64,000 nt of DNA, from positions 5,460,001-5,524,000 of the forward strand of contig NZ_CP107929.1 of NCBI RefSeq assembly GCF_036017915.1. The letters run 5' to 3'. Shown here one piece after another: positions 7,680-16,013 of this stretch; the stretch's first letter is position 1; every line of letters begins with the position of its first letter. The translations under genes were made by a program, and so were the position numbers. This DNA is from Micromonospora sp. NBC_00421. Lineage in GTDB: Bacteria; Actinomycetota; Actinomycetes; Mycobacteriales; Micromonosporaceae. The notes below the pieces were generated by a model. It had not been told where the DNA came from and searched no databases. It saw nothing but the letters and a program-made list of their open reading frames with translations.

Positions 7680-9043
7680 CCGCCGGGACGGCTGCTGACC
7701 CGGGGGTTCCCGCACTTGCCCTGACCGGTGCCCTCGAACTGGACGCGGCGGCCCTGACGGAGTACGTCACGCGGGCCGAGGCGCCGCTTGCCTCCCTGCC
7801 CTCCCGACCCGACCGGACACCCGCCCAACAGCATCGCGTCGGACAGGCCCTGACGCAGGCGCGGACGGCACGTCGGCGTTTCCTGGCCCGACACGTCGAC
7901 AGCGTGTACGACATGCTGACCGACGACCGCAGCCGGCACCTGCGACTGGCCGGTCTGTTGTCCGCAGCTGCCTACCGGTTCCCCGGCCTGGTGCCCGATC
8001 CGGCCCGGATGGCCGCCGAGGCCGCCCTCCCCCAGTCCGACCGGGACGGCGGTGAGGTCGACCAGGCCGTCTTCTGCGCAGCGGTGTTCCGCTCACCGGT
8101 CGCCGGCCGGCACCTCATCGACGCGATGCTGCGGCCGGCACCCGGTTCCGCCGGGCTGTTGGCCGAGTTCCGGCGGACCGGGCGGTTGGTGCTGCCCACA
8201 GTGCTCCTCGACCGCGTGGGCGAGGCCGGACAGGTGACCTTCCGCAACGTCCACTGCCTCAACGCCGAGGACAACCGGCTCACCGCCGACCTGGAGACGG
8301 CCGTCGACCTCGTGCTGCTCGACGACCGGGTACGCGTCGGTGTACTGCGCGGCGGCGAGATGACGCACCCCCGGTACCGGGGACGGCGGGTGTTCAGCGC
8401 CGGTATCAACCTGAAGAGTCTGCGCAGTGGCGAGATCTCGTTCGTCGACTTCCTCCTCGGTCGGGAGCTGGGCTACCTCAACAAGATCGTCCGTGGGCTG
8501 CTCGTCGATCCCCACGAGGCGGCGTGGAGCGACCGGACCGTGCAGAAGCCCTGGATCGGTGTCGTCGACTCGTTCGCGATCGGTGGTGGGATGCAGTTGC
8601 TGCTGGTCCTCGACCGGGTGATCGCGGAGCCGGACGCCTACTTCAGCCTGCCTGCGGCAGACGAGGGGATCATTCCCGGCCTGGGCAACCTCCGGTTGAC
8701 GCGGCTCACCGGTGCGCGGCTGGCGCGGCGGATCATCCTCGGCGGCCACCGCGTCGAGGCCGACAGCGCCGAGGGACTGTTGCTCTGCGACGAGGTGGTC
8801 CCGCAGTGCGGAATGGACGGCGCGGTCGAGCGGGCCGTTCGGGAGCTGTCCGCCCCGGCGGTGGTGGCCAACCGGCGGATGCTGCTGCTGGCCGAGGAAC
8901 CACTCGACAGATACCGCGAGTACCTGGCGGAGTTCGCGGTGGCCCAGGTCGCCCGCGCCTACAGCGCCGATGTCCTGGCGAAGGTGGAGCGGCGGTGGTC
9001 GGCCGCCCGGTCGACCACCGGGAACCGGGCGGTACGACGATGA
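7676..9043 (+). CDS. dpgC: DpgC, cofactor-free dioxygenase giving 3,5-dihydroxyphenylglyoxylate
   Basis: A 455-residue protein with a long helical N-terminal domain (about 1-200) and a crotonase domain with RRVFSAGINLKSL and VDSFAIGGGMQLLLVLD, the two oxyanion-hole segments. DpgC converts 3,5-dihydroxyphenylacetyl-CoA plus O2 to 3,5-dihydroxyphenylglyoxylate and CoA without metal or organic cofactor. The GTG at 7676 overlaps the dpgB stop (GTGA) and gives the normal length; the frame upstream of it is only an alternative frame of dpgB. Its own stop overlaps the aminotransferase start (ATGA). Confidence 0.96.
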   Translation: MTAGTAADPGVPALALTGALELDAAALTEYVTRAEAPLASLPSRPDRTPAQQHRVGQALTQARTARRRFLARHVDSVYDMLTDDRSRHLRLAGLLSAAAYRFPGLVPDPARMAAEAALPQSDRDGGEVDQAVFCAAVFRSPVAGRHLIDAMLRPAPGSAGLLAEFRRTGRLVLPTVLLDRVGEAGQVTFRNVHCLNAEDNRLTADLETAVDLVLLDDRVRVGVLRGGEMTHPRYRGRRVFSAGINLKSLRSGEISFVDFLLGRELGYLNKIVRGLLVDPHEAAWSDRTVQKPWIGVVDSFAIGGGMQLLLVLDRVIAEPDAYFSLPAADEGIIPGLGNLRLTRLTGARLARRIILGGHRVEADSAEGLLLCDEVVPQCGMDGAVERAVRELSAPAVVANRRMLLLAEEPLDRYREYLAEFAVAQVARAYSADVLAKVERRWSAARSTTGNRAVRR

Positions 9044-10338
9044 CGCTGCTGGATTCCACCGCCCTGCACGGCTCCTTGCAGGACCCGGTGCTCGGCTCGC
9101 TCAGCTTCCTCAACGAGGTGATGGGGCGCTATCCCGACGCCATCTCGTTCGCGCCCGGTGCGCCGCACCCGGTGTTCTTCGCCGATTTCGATCCCGACGA
9201 GTACGTGCAGTGCTTCCTCGATCACCTCGTCCGCGATCGTGGACTCGACCGGACGGCGGCCCGACGGCGGCTGTACGAGTACGGGCCGAGCGCCGGGATC
9301 ATCACCGACCTGGTCGGTCAGGCCCTCCGCGACGACCACGGCATCGAGGTCGACCCGGCCAGCGTCGTCATCACCGTCGGGGCGCAGGAGGCCATGTTCC
9401 TGGTGCTGCGGGCGCTCTTCGCGCACCCCGGTGACGTGCTCGCGGTGGCCGACCCGTGCTTCGTCGGCATCCTCGGCGCGGCCCGGCTGCTCGAGGTGCC
9501 GGTGGTCGGCGTACCGGAAGGCACCGACGGGATCGACGTCGACCGGCTCGAACAGGAGTGCCGCGCGGCACGGCGGGCGGGCGGGCGGGTCCGCGCCCTC
9601 TACGTGTCGCCGGACCACGCCAATCCGGGCGGGAGCCGAATGTCGCTGCGGTGCCGGCACCGTCTGCTCGAGCTGGCCGACCGGGAGGACTTCCTCGTCG
9701 TCGAGGACAACGCCTACGGCTTCACCTCGCCGGCACACGCCCTGCTCCCGCCGCTCAAGGCGTTGGACCGCTCGGCACGGGTGGTGTCCATCGGCACCTT
9801 CGCCAAGATCTGCTTCCCGGGAGCGCGGGTGGGGTACGTGCTGGCTGATCAGTGGGTCACCGACGGGAGCACCGGTCGCAGGGAGAGGTTCGCGGCGAAG
9901 CTGACCGCGATCAAGAGCATGGTCACGGTCAACACCTCCCCGCTGTGCCAGGCGGTGATCGGCGGGATGCTGCTGCGCCACGGCGGTTCCCTCGCTGAAC
10001 TCGGCCGCCGCCGGGCCGGCGTCTACCAGCGCAACCTCGGTCACCTGCTGGACGCGTTGGACCGGCATGTCGGAACCGTCGAAGGCAGCGGCATCAGCTG
10101 GAACCACCCCGACGGCGGCTTCTTCGTGCGGGTCCACCTGCCGGTGCCGGCGGACGTCGACCTGCTGGAGGTGTCCGCCGGCCAGTACGGCGTGCTCTGG
10201 ACCCCGATGGCGCAGTTCTATCTCGGTCACGACGGCGACCACCAGCTTCGGCTTTCGTGCAGCTATCTGGACCCGGCGCAGATCGAGGTCGGGGTGCAGC
10301 GGCTGGCCACGTTCTTCCGGAAGGAGATCTCCGCATGA
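9040..10338 (+). CDS. hpgT: HpgT/PgaT-type PLP aminotransferase for (di)hydroxyphenylglycine
   Basis: A 432-residue fold-type I aminotransferase. The PLP lysine is Lys256 in SIGTFAKICFPGARVGY, with the cofactor-binding YVSPDHANPGG and VEDNAYG segments before it. In glycopeptide clusters HpgT (PgaT) transaminates 3,5-dihydroxyphenylglyoxylate to Dpg, or the 4-hydroxy analogue to Hpg, usually with tyrosine as donor. No 4-hydroxymandelate genes (hmaS, hmo) are seen here, so Dpg is the likely product. The start overlaps the dpgC stop and the stop overlaps the P450 start (ATGA both times). Confidence 0.93.
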   Translation: MTLLDSTALHGSLQDPVLGSLSFLNEVMGRYPDAISFAPGAPHPVFFADFDPDEYVQCFLDHLVRDRGLDRTAARRRLYEYGPSAGIITDLVGQALRDDHGIEVDPASVVITVGAQEAMFLVLRALFAHPGDVLAVADPCFVGILGAARLLEVPVVGVPEGTDGIDVDRLEQECRAARRAGGRVRALYVSPDHANPGGSRMSLRCRHRLLELADREDFLVVEDNAYGFTSPAHALLPPLKALDRSARVVSIGTFAKICFPGARVGYVLADQWVTDGSTGRRERFAAKLTAIKSMVTVNTSPLCQAVIGGMLLRHGGSLAELGRRRAGVYQRNLGHLLDALDRHVGTVEGSGISWNHPDGGFFVRVHLPVPADVDLLEVSAGQYGVLWTPMAQFYLGHDGDHQLRLSCSYLDPAQIEVGVQRLATFFRKEISA

Positions 10339-11531
10339 CCGGCGACACCGTCCCCCGGTATCCGACTCTGCGCCCCGGTCCGTTCGACCCACCGGCCGAG
10401 CTGGCGGAGCTACGGAGGTGGGAGCCGATCAGCCGCATGGAGTATCCCGACGGCCACGTCGGGTGGGTCGTCACGAGTCATCATCTCGCCCGCAGCATGC
10501 TGAGCGACCCACGGTTCAGCGCCCGGTCGGAGTTCAAACGACCGCCCGTCTCCCGCCCCGGCGCCGACCCGTTCTACGGGGCGCCGGCCCTGCCGGGGTG
10601 GCTCGTCGACATGGATCCGCCGGAGCACACCCGACTCCGCCAGCAGTTGGCGGGGCGGTTCACCGCGAGACGGATGCGGGAGATGCGCCCCGAGGTCGAC
10701 CAGATCGTGGGCCGGCTGCTGTCCGACATGGAGCGCCACGGACCCCCCGTCGACCTGGTGCAGCACTTCGCGCTCCCCCTACCGTCACAGTTGATCTCCG
10801 CGCTGCTCGGCGTGCCGTATCGGGAGCGGGCCGAGTTCCAACGGCACAGCGAGACCCTCTTCAGTCTCCAGGCCACCGCAGCCGAGGCGGCTGCGGCAAT
10901 GGCCGAGCTGTACGCCCTGGTGCGGGAGCTGACCAAGCAGGACCGCGGCCAGCACAGAGGGCTGCTCGCCACGCTCACCGAAGAGGGCACCCTCGATGCG
11001 GAGGAGATCGCCGGAGTGGGCGTGCTGCTGCTCACCGCCGGGCACGAATCGACCTCGAAGTCCCTGGCGCTGAGCGTCTTCGCGCTCCTGTCGCACCCCG
11101 ACCAGCTCGCCAAGCTGACCGCGACCCCGACCTTGATCGACAACGCCGTCGAGGAGTTGCTCAGATATCTGACGGTCTTCCACTTCGGTGTGCCACGTAC
11201 ACCGCTGGAAGACGTGTGGTTCGGTGGCAGGTTGCTCCGCGCGGGCGAGTCGATCACGGTGTCGCTGCCGGCGGCCAACCGGGATCCCGGCTGGTTCGGC
11301 GCTGCGGCCGACCGGTTGGACATCGAACGCAGGACCACCGGACACATGGCCTTCGGCTACGGCATCCACCAGTGCCTCGGGCAGAACCTGGTGCGTACGG
11401 AACTGCGCGCCGCGCTGCCGGCGCTCTTCCGACGCTTCCCGGAGCTGCGCGTCGCAGTCGACCCGGGTGAGGTACCGCTGTCGACGGACATGAGCGTCTA
11501 CGGCGTCCAGCGCCTGCCCGTGGCGTGGTGA
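10335..11531 (+). CDS. Cytochrome P450 monooxygenase
   Basis: A 398-residue soluble bacterial P450. The heme-binding loop is FGYGIHQCLG with Cys347, the ExxR pair is Glu274/Arg277, and the I-helix reads AGHEST at 235-240. The conserved acid-alcohol pair is therefore Glu-Ser instead of the usual Glu/Asp-Thr, though Thr follows. It is translationally coupled to the aminotransferase and followed by a ferredoxin, its likely electron donor. It probably oxidises the aryl amino acid, free or carrier-bound, or the finished peptide. It lacks obvious features that would mark it as a glycopeptide Oxy cross-linking enzyme, but this cannot be settled by eye. Confidence 0.93.
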   Translation: MTGDTVPRYPTLRPGPFDPPAELAELRRWEPISRMEYPDGHVGWVVTSHHLARSMLSDPRFSARSEFKRPPVSRPGADPFYGAPALPGWLVDMDPPEHTRLRQQLAGRFTARRMREMRPEVDQIVGRLLSDMERHGPPVDLVQHFALPLPSQLISALLGVPYRERAEFQRHSETLFSLQATAAEAAAAMAELYALVRELTKQDRGQHRGLLATLTEEGTLDAEEIAGVGVLLLTAGHESTSKSLALSVFALLSHPDQLAKLTATPTLIDNAVEELLRYLTVFHFGVPRTPLEDVWFGGRLLRAGESITVSLPAANRDPGWFGAAADRLDIERRTTGHMAFGYGIHQCLGQNLVRTELRAALPALFRRFPELRVAVDPGEVPLSTDMSVYGVQRLPVAW

Positions 11532-11568
11532 CGGTGCACGGTTCGCACGGAGAGGACAGAGGTGATTC

Positions 11569-11763
11569 ATGAACATCACAGTCGACACCGGCTCCTGCAT
11601 CGGTTCCGGCCAGTGCGCCGCGTCGGCTCCGGAGGTCTTCGACCAGGACGACGACGGGAGGGTCGTCCTGATCGAGAGCCGGCCGGCCGAGACGTTCCAC
11701 GACCTGGTGCACGAGGTGGCGCAGTGCTGCCCGGTGCAGGCCATCTCCCTCGACGAGTACTGA
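11569..11763 (+). CDS. 3Fe-4S ferredoxin
   Basis: A 64-residue ferredoxin of the SoyB/Fdx type used by actinomycete P450s. The cluster ligands are Cys10, Cys16 and a Cys in QCCPVQAI near the C-terminus, with the first motif reading CIGSGQC. The middle cysteine of a 4Fe-4S motif is missing (Ala/Ser region), as expected for a 3Fe-4S cluster. It lies 37 bases after the P450 and 17 bases before the second amidinotransferase, so it most likely feeds electrons to the P450 from a reductase encoded elsewhere. Confidence 0.95.
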   Translation: MNITVDTGSCIGSGQCAASAPEVFDQDDDGRVVLIESRPAETFHDLVHEVAQCCPVQAISLDEY

Positions 11764-11780
11764 CGGAAGGCACCTGACCC

Positions 11781-12929
11781 ATGCGACTGAACAGCTACGA
11801 CGACTTCACGCCGCTGAAGGAGGTGATCCTCGGCTCCGCCGACGGATACGTCGCCCGGCTGCCCGACCTGTCCTTCGACATGTTCATCAGCGACAACCTG
11901 ACCGGCGCGCGCGGTTACTACCCCAGCATCACCGACTGGCGGCCGGGTGAGGACCGACGGCGACGGAACGAGCCGCACCGCCTGGCCATGAAGACACGTT
12001 TTCTCGACGAACTGACAGCGGACGTCGAGGGCCTGGCCGGTCAGCTTCGTGACCTGGGGATACGCGTACACCGACCGATGGCGCTCGACCCGGACCTCGG
12101 TGAGCTGGCCACACCGGCCTGGTCGGCACCGGTGACGCCGCCGCTGAATCTCAGGGACAACACGCTCATCCTCGGCGACGAGATCATCGAGACGCCGCCC
12201 ACGCTGCGGGCCCGCTACTTCGAGACGCAGTTCCTCAAGCCGGTCTTCGCCGAGTACTTCCGTGCCGGCGCACGGTGGACCACGATGCCCCGGCCGATGA
12301 TGACCGATGCCTCCTTCGACCCGGAGAACGTCTCCAGCGCGGCACCGAACATCGAGGTACCCGACCCCCCGCAGTCCTCGCCGTACGACGTCGGCCTCGA
12401 GATCATGATCGACGGTGCGAACTGCCTGCGGCTCGGCCGGGACCTGATCGTCAACATCTCCAACGCCAATCACGCGCTGGCCTGCGACTGGCTGGAGCGG
12501 CACCTCCGTGGTCGGTTCCGGGTCCACCGCATGCACAAACTGACGCAGAGCCACATCGACAGCGTGGTGATCCCGCTGCGTCCGGGCCTGCTCCTCGTCC
12601 GGTCCGAACGGGTCCTGGACTTTCTTCCGGAGCAGCTGCGCACCTGGGACACGGTGGTCTCGCCCACCCCGGAACTGCACGACTACCCGCAGTACGAGAA
12701 CGGCGATCCGATTCCGCCCAGCCCGTACATCGACTTGAACCTGCTCTCCGTGGACGAGGAGACGGTTCTGGTCAACGACGCGTGCAAGACGCTGATCCGC
12801 ATATTGGAGGACCGGAAGTTCACCGTCGTCCCGGTCCGGCACCGGCACCGTCGGCTCTTCGGCGGCGGTTTCCACTGCTTCACCCTCGACACCGTACGCA
12901 CCGGCGGTGCCGAGGACTACCTGGGCTGA
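11781..12929 (+). CDS. Amidinotransferase, StrB/AGAT family (copy 2)
   Basis: A 382-residue homologue of the protein at 3721-4878, aligning along its whole length. The catalytic positions are Asp221 (LGRDLI), His258 (SHIDS) and Cys366 (GGGFHCFTLDT). The main difference is the insert after the DASF segment and the residues around 180-200 and 295-315, which could line the acceptor pocket. It lies in the dpg operon right after the ferredoxin, whereas copy 1 is at the other end beyond dpgD. Two functional-looking copies suggest two different acceptors or two rounds of amidination; which substrate each uses cannot be read from the sequence. Confidence 0.93.
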   Translation: MRLNSYDDFTPLKEVILGSADGYVARLPDLSFDMFISDNLTGARGYYPSITDWRPGEDRRRRNEPHRLAMKTRFLDELTADVEGLAGQLRDLGIRVHRPMALDPDLGELATPAWSAPVTPPLNLRDNTLILGDEIIETPPTLRARYFETQFLKPVFAEYFRAGARWTTMPRPMMTDASFDPENVSSAAPNIEVPDPPQSSPYDVGLEIMIDGANCLRLGRDLIVNISNANHALACDWLERHLRGRFRVHRMHKLTQSHIDSVVIPLRPGLLLVRSERVLDFLPEQLRTWDTVVSPTPELHDYPQYENGDPIPPSPYIDLNLLSVDEETVLVNDACKTLIRILEDRKFTVVPVRHRHRRLFGGGFHCFTLDTVRTGGAEDYLG

Positions 12930-13061
12930 GGTGCCCGAGGAAGCGCACCCGCCCCGCCGGGCACCGGCCGACTGTGGCAACAGTCCCGAGGAACGGAGGT
13001 CGATGAGGCAGTCGTCAGTTCTTTCCGCAAAAGAATCGTCGTCGACAATGAGGGGAACATT

Positions 13062-13973
13062 GTGAACGCGCTGGAAGTCGCCGCCAAAGAATACGCAGAG
13101 CAGGGTTTCGCCATCATCCGCAACGTCATTCCTCAGGACCTCCTCGGTGAGGTCCGAGCGCACGTGGAGTGGCTCACCGCGAAGTACCCGGACCTCCGCC
13201 CGGAGCACTTCCACCACCCGCTGATCCGCAACGACGCCTTCTGGGTCCGCCTGGTCACCGACCCCCGGCTGGCGGAGATCGGCAGGTACTTCCTCGGGCC
13301 GGACACCGCCTGCTTCACCGCGCACTACATCTGCAAGCCCCCCTACACCGGGCAGCCCGTGCTGTGGCACCAGGACGGCGCGTACTGGAAGCTGGAGCCG
13401 ATGCAGGCGCTGACGGTCTGGCTGGCAGTCGACGAGAGCACCAGCGAGAACGGCTGCCTGCGCATCATCCCGGGCAGCCACGAGATCCCGCTCTACCAAC
13501 CGTCACCGCGGACCGACGAGCCGAACATGCTGTACTCCGCCGCGGACGAGGAACTCGTCGAGAGGTGGGCGCGGGAACGCGGCATCGTCGACATCGAACT
13601 GAACCCCGGCGACGTGTCGATCCACCACCCGCACATCCTGCACTGTTCGGAGCCGAACACCTCGCCGAAGCGTCGGTGCGGGCTCGACATCGGGTACATC
13701 TCGACGTCCACCCGGATCAGCAGCGACGGCCTCTACCTCGACCCCATCCTGGTCAGCGGCGCGGCAAAGCCGGGTGTCAACCGCTACCGCAACTACCCGC
13801 TGTACCAGCCGGGAGAATCCATCCCCTTCGCCGGGCACGACGAGTGGAACGCCCGGCACCAGGGCCAGCCGGTCCCAGCACTGGCGGCGGGCGACCCGCT
13901 CGACGACGAGTCGCCCCTGGCGACCACGCAGCGCATGATCGCGCGGCTCAAGGAGGGCACCGTCGCCAGGTGA
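13062..13973 (+). CDS. Phytanoyl-CoA dioxygenase (PhyH) family Fe(II)/2-oxoglutarate oxygenase
   Basis: A 303-residue PhyH-family protein. The iron ligands are His103 and Asp105 in LWHQDGAYW and His194 in HPHILHCSEPN, followed by the 2-oxoglutarate-binding arginine in SPKRRCGLD. Such enzymes hydroxylate or otherwise oxidise small or carrier-bound amino acids in many peptide clusters. The start is a GTG at 13062 after GAGGGG at five bases. It follows the second amidinotransferase by 132 bases and is closed by a strong hairpin, so it may end the main transcript. Substrate unknown; a guanidino or aryl amino acid would fit. Confidence 0.9.
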   Translation: MNALEVAAKEYAEQGFAIIRNVIPQDLLGEVRAHVEWLTAKYPDLRPEHFHHPLIRNDAFWVRLVTDPRLAEIGRYFLGPDTACFTAHYICKPPYTGQPVLWHQDGAYWKLEPMQALTVWLAVDESTSENGCLRIIPGSHEIPLYQPSPRTDEPNMLYSAADEELVERWARERGIVDIELNPGDVSIHHPHILHCSEPNTSPKRRCGLDIGYISTSTRISSDGLYLDPILVSGAAKPGVNRYRNYPLYQPGESIPFAGHDEWNARHQGQPVPALAAGDPLDDESPLATTQRMIARLKEGTVAR

Positions 13974-13979
13974 CGCGAC

Positions 13980-14015
13980 GCCGCCGGCCGCCTCCCACCG
14001 ACGGCGGCCGGCGGC
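13980..14015 (+). terminator. GC-rich hairpin after the PhyH gene
   Basis: Thirteen bases GCCGCCGGCCGCC pair perfectly with GGCGGCCGGCGGC across a ten-base loop, starting seven bases after the stop codon. There is no U-run, as is usual in actinomycetes. It probably ends the dpg operon transcript. Confidence 0.65.
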
Positions 14016-14184
14016 TCCGCCCCGGCACCAGTGACCACGCGTCGTCGGCTGCGCGATGACCTGGGCCGGTGGCAACGGCGGAGGTAGTGCAAGGCGACAC
14101 CACCCACGTCCACCAGAGGGCGTCAGGAGACCTGGTCCCGTCGCGCCGGAGGCGCCCCGGGCCGTGCATCGAGGGCGGGACGAG

Positions 14185-15519
14185 ATGAACGTTGTCACCG
14201 AACCGAAGATTTCGACGAGTCACCACAGCGAGGCCACCTTCCAGCAGCGAACGCTGGACCGCGATCTGACGATCGCGGTGGTCGGCCTCGGTTACACCGG
14301 TCTACCCCTGGCGCACGCGTTCGCCGCCGCCGGCTTCCACGTAGCGGGGGTGGACGTCGATCAGACGAAGCTCGACCAGCTGCACCGCGGCGAGTCGTAC
14401 CTGCCGGACCTCGGAGAAGAGCAGCTGCGCGCGGTGACCGATCGGCTGCACCTGGCGGCTGGCCCGCAACCGGTAGCCGAGGCCGACGTCGTCGTCATGT
14501 GCGTTCCCACCCCGGTCACCGTCGACGAGCGGCCCGATCTCACCTTCGTGGACAACGCGCTCGCCTCGGTGGCACCGATCATCAAGCCGGATACCCTCCT
14601 GATTCTTCAGTCGACCATGCCACCCGGTACGACGCGGCGCTGGGCTGACCGGCTCGCCACCCAGACCGGTCTGACGCTCGGCGAGGACCTGTTCGTGGCC
14701 TGCGCCCCGGAGCGGGTGAATCCGGCGAACCGCGACGGTTGGACGGTCACCAACACCCCGCGCGTCGTCGGCGGCAGCACCCCCGCGTGTACCCGCCGGG
14801 CGGCGGCGGTGCTGCGGTCGATCGCCATGGAGGTCACCCAGCTCTCCGACGCGACCGTCGCCGAGATGAGCAAGTTGCTGGAGAACAGCGCCCGCCTGGT
14901 CAACATCAGCTTCTCGAACGAGATCGCCGATCTCTGTCACAAGCTCGGCGTGCCGGTGGACGAGGTGATCCGCGCCGCGGCCACCAAGCCCTTCGGCTAT
15001 CTGCCGCACTGGCCGGGGCCGGGAATCGGTGGTGAGTGCATCCCGGTGGATCCGCTCTTCCTCATCGACGAGGCGGGGCGGCAGTCCGTCCGGTTACAGG
15101 TGATCGAGGCGGCGCACCGCCAGGCGGGCCGCCGGCCCCTGACGGTGGCCGATCGGGTGCAGCAGCTGTTGGCCCGGCGGGGTCTGCCCGTCGAGGGCAG
15201 CCGGGTGCTGCTGATGGGGGTGACGTACAAGGCGAACGTGCCGGACCTGCGTAACGCCCCGGCGCTGGCGATCATCAGCCGTCTGCTCGCCGACGGGGTC
15301 AGGGTCGGTTACTGCGACCCGTGGGCCGACCGGATCGAGGTGGGCGGGGTCGCCCTCCGGTCGCTGGACGTGGGGCACCTCCAGCTGACCGAGTACGACT
15401 GCGTCGTGCTGGTCACCCCGCACGACGCACTGCTCGGGCAGGTCGACTGGCATCAGGCCGGCGCGGTGCTCGACACGGTCCACCGGCTGCCGCCCGCCGC
15501 GAACGTGGAGCAGCTGTGA
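14185..15519 (+). CDS. Nucleotide-sugar dehydrogenase (UDP-GlcNAc/ManNAc 6-dehydrogenase-like)
   Basis: A 444-residue NAD-dependent enzyme that oxidises the C6 alcohol of a nucleotide sugar to the acid in two steps. It has the N-terminal Rossmann motif VVGLGYTGLPLA (32-43), the helix LLENSARLVNISFSNE typical of the WecC/WbpA branch, and the catalytic Cys285 in GGECIPVDP. The start at ATG 14185 follows GGGACGAG; the frame extends upstream but without family similarity. No glycosyltransferase or sugar epimerase accompanies it in the window, so its link to the peptide cluster is uncertain. It could supply a uronic acid or belong to surface polysaccharide synthesis. Confidence 0.9.
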   Translation: MNVVTEPKISTSHHSEATFQQRTLDRDLTIAVVGLGYTGLPLAHAFAAAGFHVAGVDVDQTKLDQLHRGESYLPDLGEEQLRAVTDRLHLAAGPQPVAEADVVVMCVPTPVTVDERPDLTFVDNALASVAPIIKPDTLLILQSTMPPGTTRRWADRLATQTGLTLGEDLFVACAPERVNPANRDGWTVTNTPRVVGGSTPACTRRAAAVLRSIAMEVTQLSDATVAEMSKLLENSARLVNISFSNEIADLCHKLGVPVDEVIRAAATKPFGYLPHWPGPGIGGECIPVDPLFLIDEAGRQSVRLQVIEAAHRQAGRRPLTVADRVQQLLARRGLPVEGSRVLLMGVTYKANVPDLRNAPALAIISRLLADGVRVGYCDPWADRIEVGGVALRSLDVGHLQLTEYDCVVLVTPHDALLGQVDWHQAGAVLDTVHRLPPAANVEQL

Positions 15520-15631
15520 GCACAGCGGGCGTCGAGGCCCGGCCGGTGATCCGGCAGCCGGGACGGGACAACCACGACCCCCGGGGCAGCGCCCCCGGCC
15601 AGAGAGTACGAACCGACCAAGGAGGTATTCC

Positions 15632-15868
15632 ATGCCAGTGAAGAACACGCTGAAGGCCGCCCTCGCGGGTGCGATCGTCGCCGGGGTCACCGCGCTGGCG
15701 CCGACGCCCGCCAGCGCCGGGATCTACACCTGGTCCTACCAGGGCACCTATTCCTCGCCGGCCGAGTGTCAGGCCGTCGGGGCCGCCCGGGTGGACAACG
15801 GTGACGCGGAGGCCTACCGCTGCCAGGGCGAGAACGGTACCGACCTCTACACCGCCCACAACTGGTAG
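15632..15868 (+). CDS. Small secreted protein of unknown function
   Basis: A 78-residue protein with a clear signal peptide (basic start, hydrophobic stretch, cleavage after about residue 29 at PASA). The mature part of about 49 residues is polar, with four aromatic residues in its first 15 and two cysteines that could form one disulphide (the AECQA and YRCQG segments). An ideal ribosome site, AAGGAGGT, stands six bases upstream of the ATG. It lies 112 bases after the nucleotide-sugar dehydrogenase. No family was recognised. The signal peptide argues against its being a ribosomal precursor of the cluster product. Confidence 0.75.
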   Translation: MPVKNTLKAALAGAIVAGVTALAPTPASAGIYTWSYQGTYSSPAECQAVGAARVDNGDAEAYRCQGENGTDLYTAHNW

Positions 15869-16013
15869 TGCCGTCGTGGACTGCGGCAGGCGGTCGGTGA
15901 CCGGGGCGTCGCGCTGTGGCGTCGTCGATCACCCCCGCCGGCCGCAGCCCGCGCCGCCGGGTTGCCTGACACCCCGCTCCGGCGGCACCGCAAGGGTGAG
16001 CGGCAGGGTGAGG

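Noticed and set aside
10785..13499. A 904-codon minus-strand frame
   Set aside because: It is opposite the P450, ferredoxin, amidinotransferase and PhyH genes, all well supported by motifs.
14056..14184. N-terminal extension of the nucleotide-sugar dehydrogenase
   Set aside because: The codons are Gly/Arg/Pro-rich without family similarity; the ATG at 14185 has a ribosome site.
15632..15868. Ribosomal precursor peptide of a pheganomycin-like product
   Set aside because: It has a Sec-type signal peptide with no repeated core, and no ATP-grasp peptide ligase is visible in the window.
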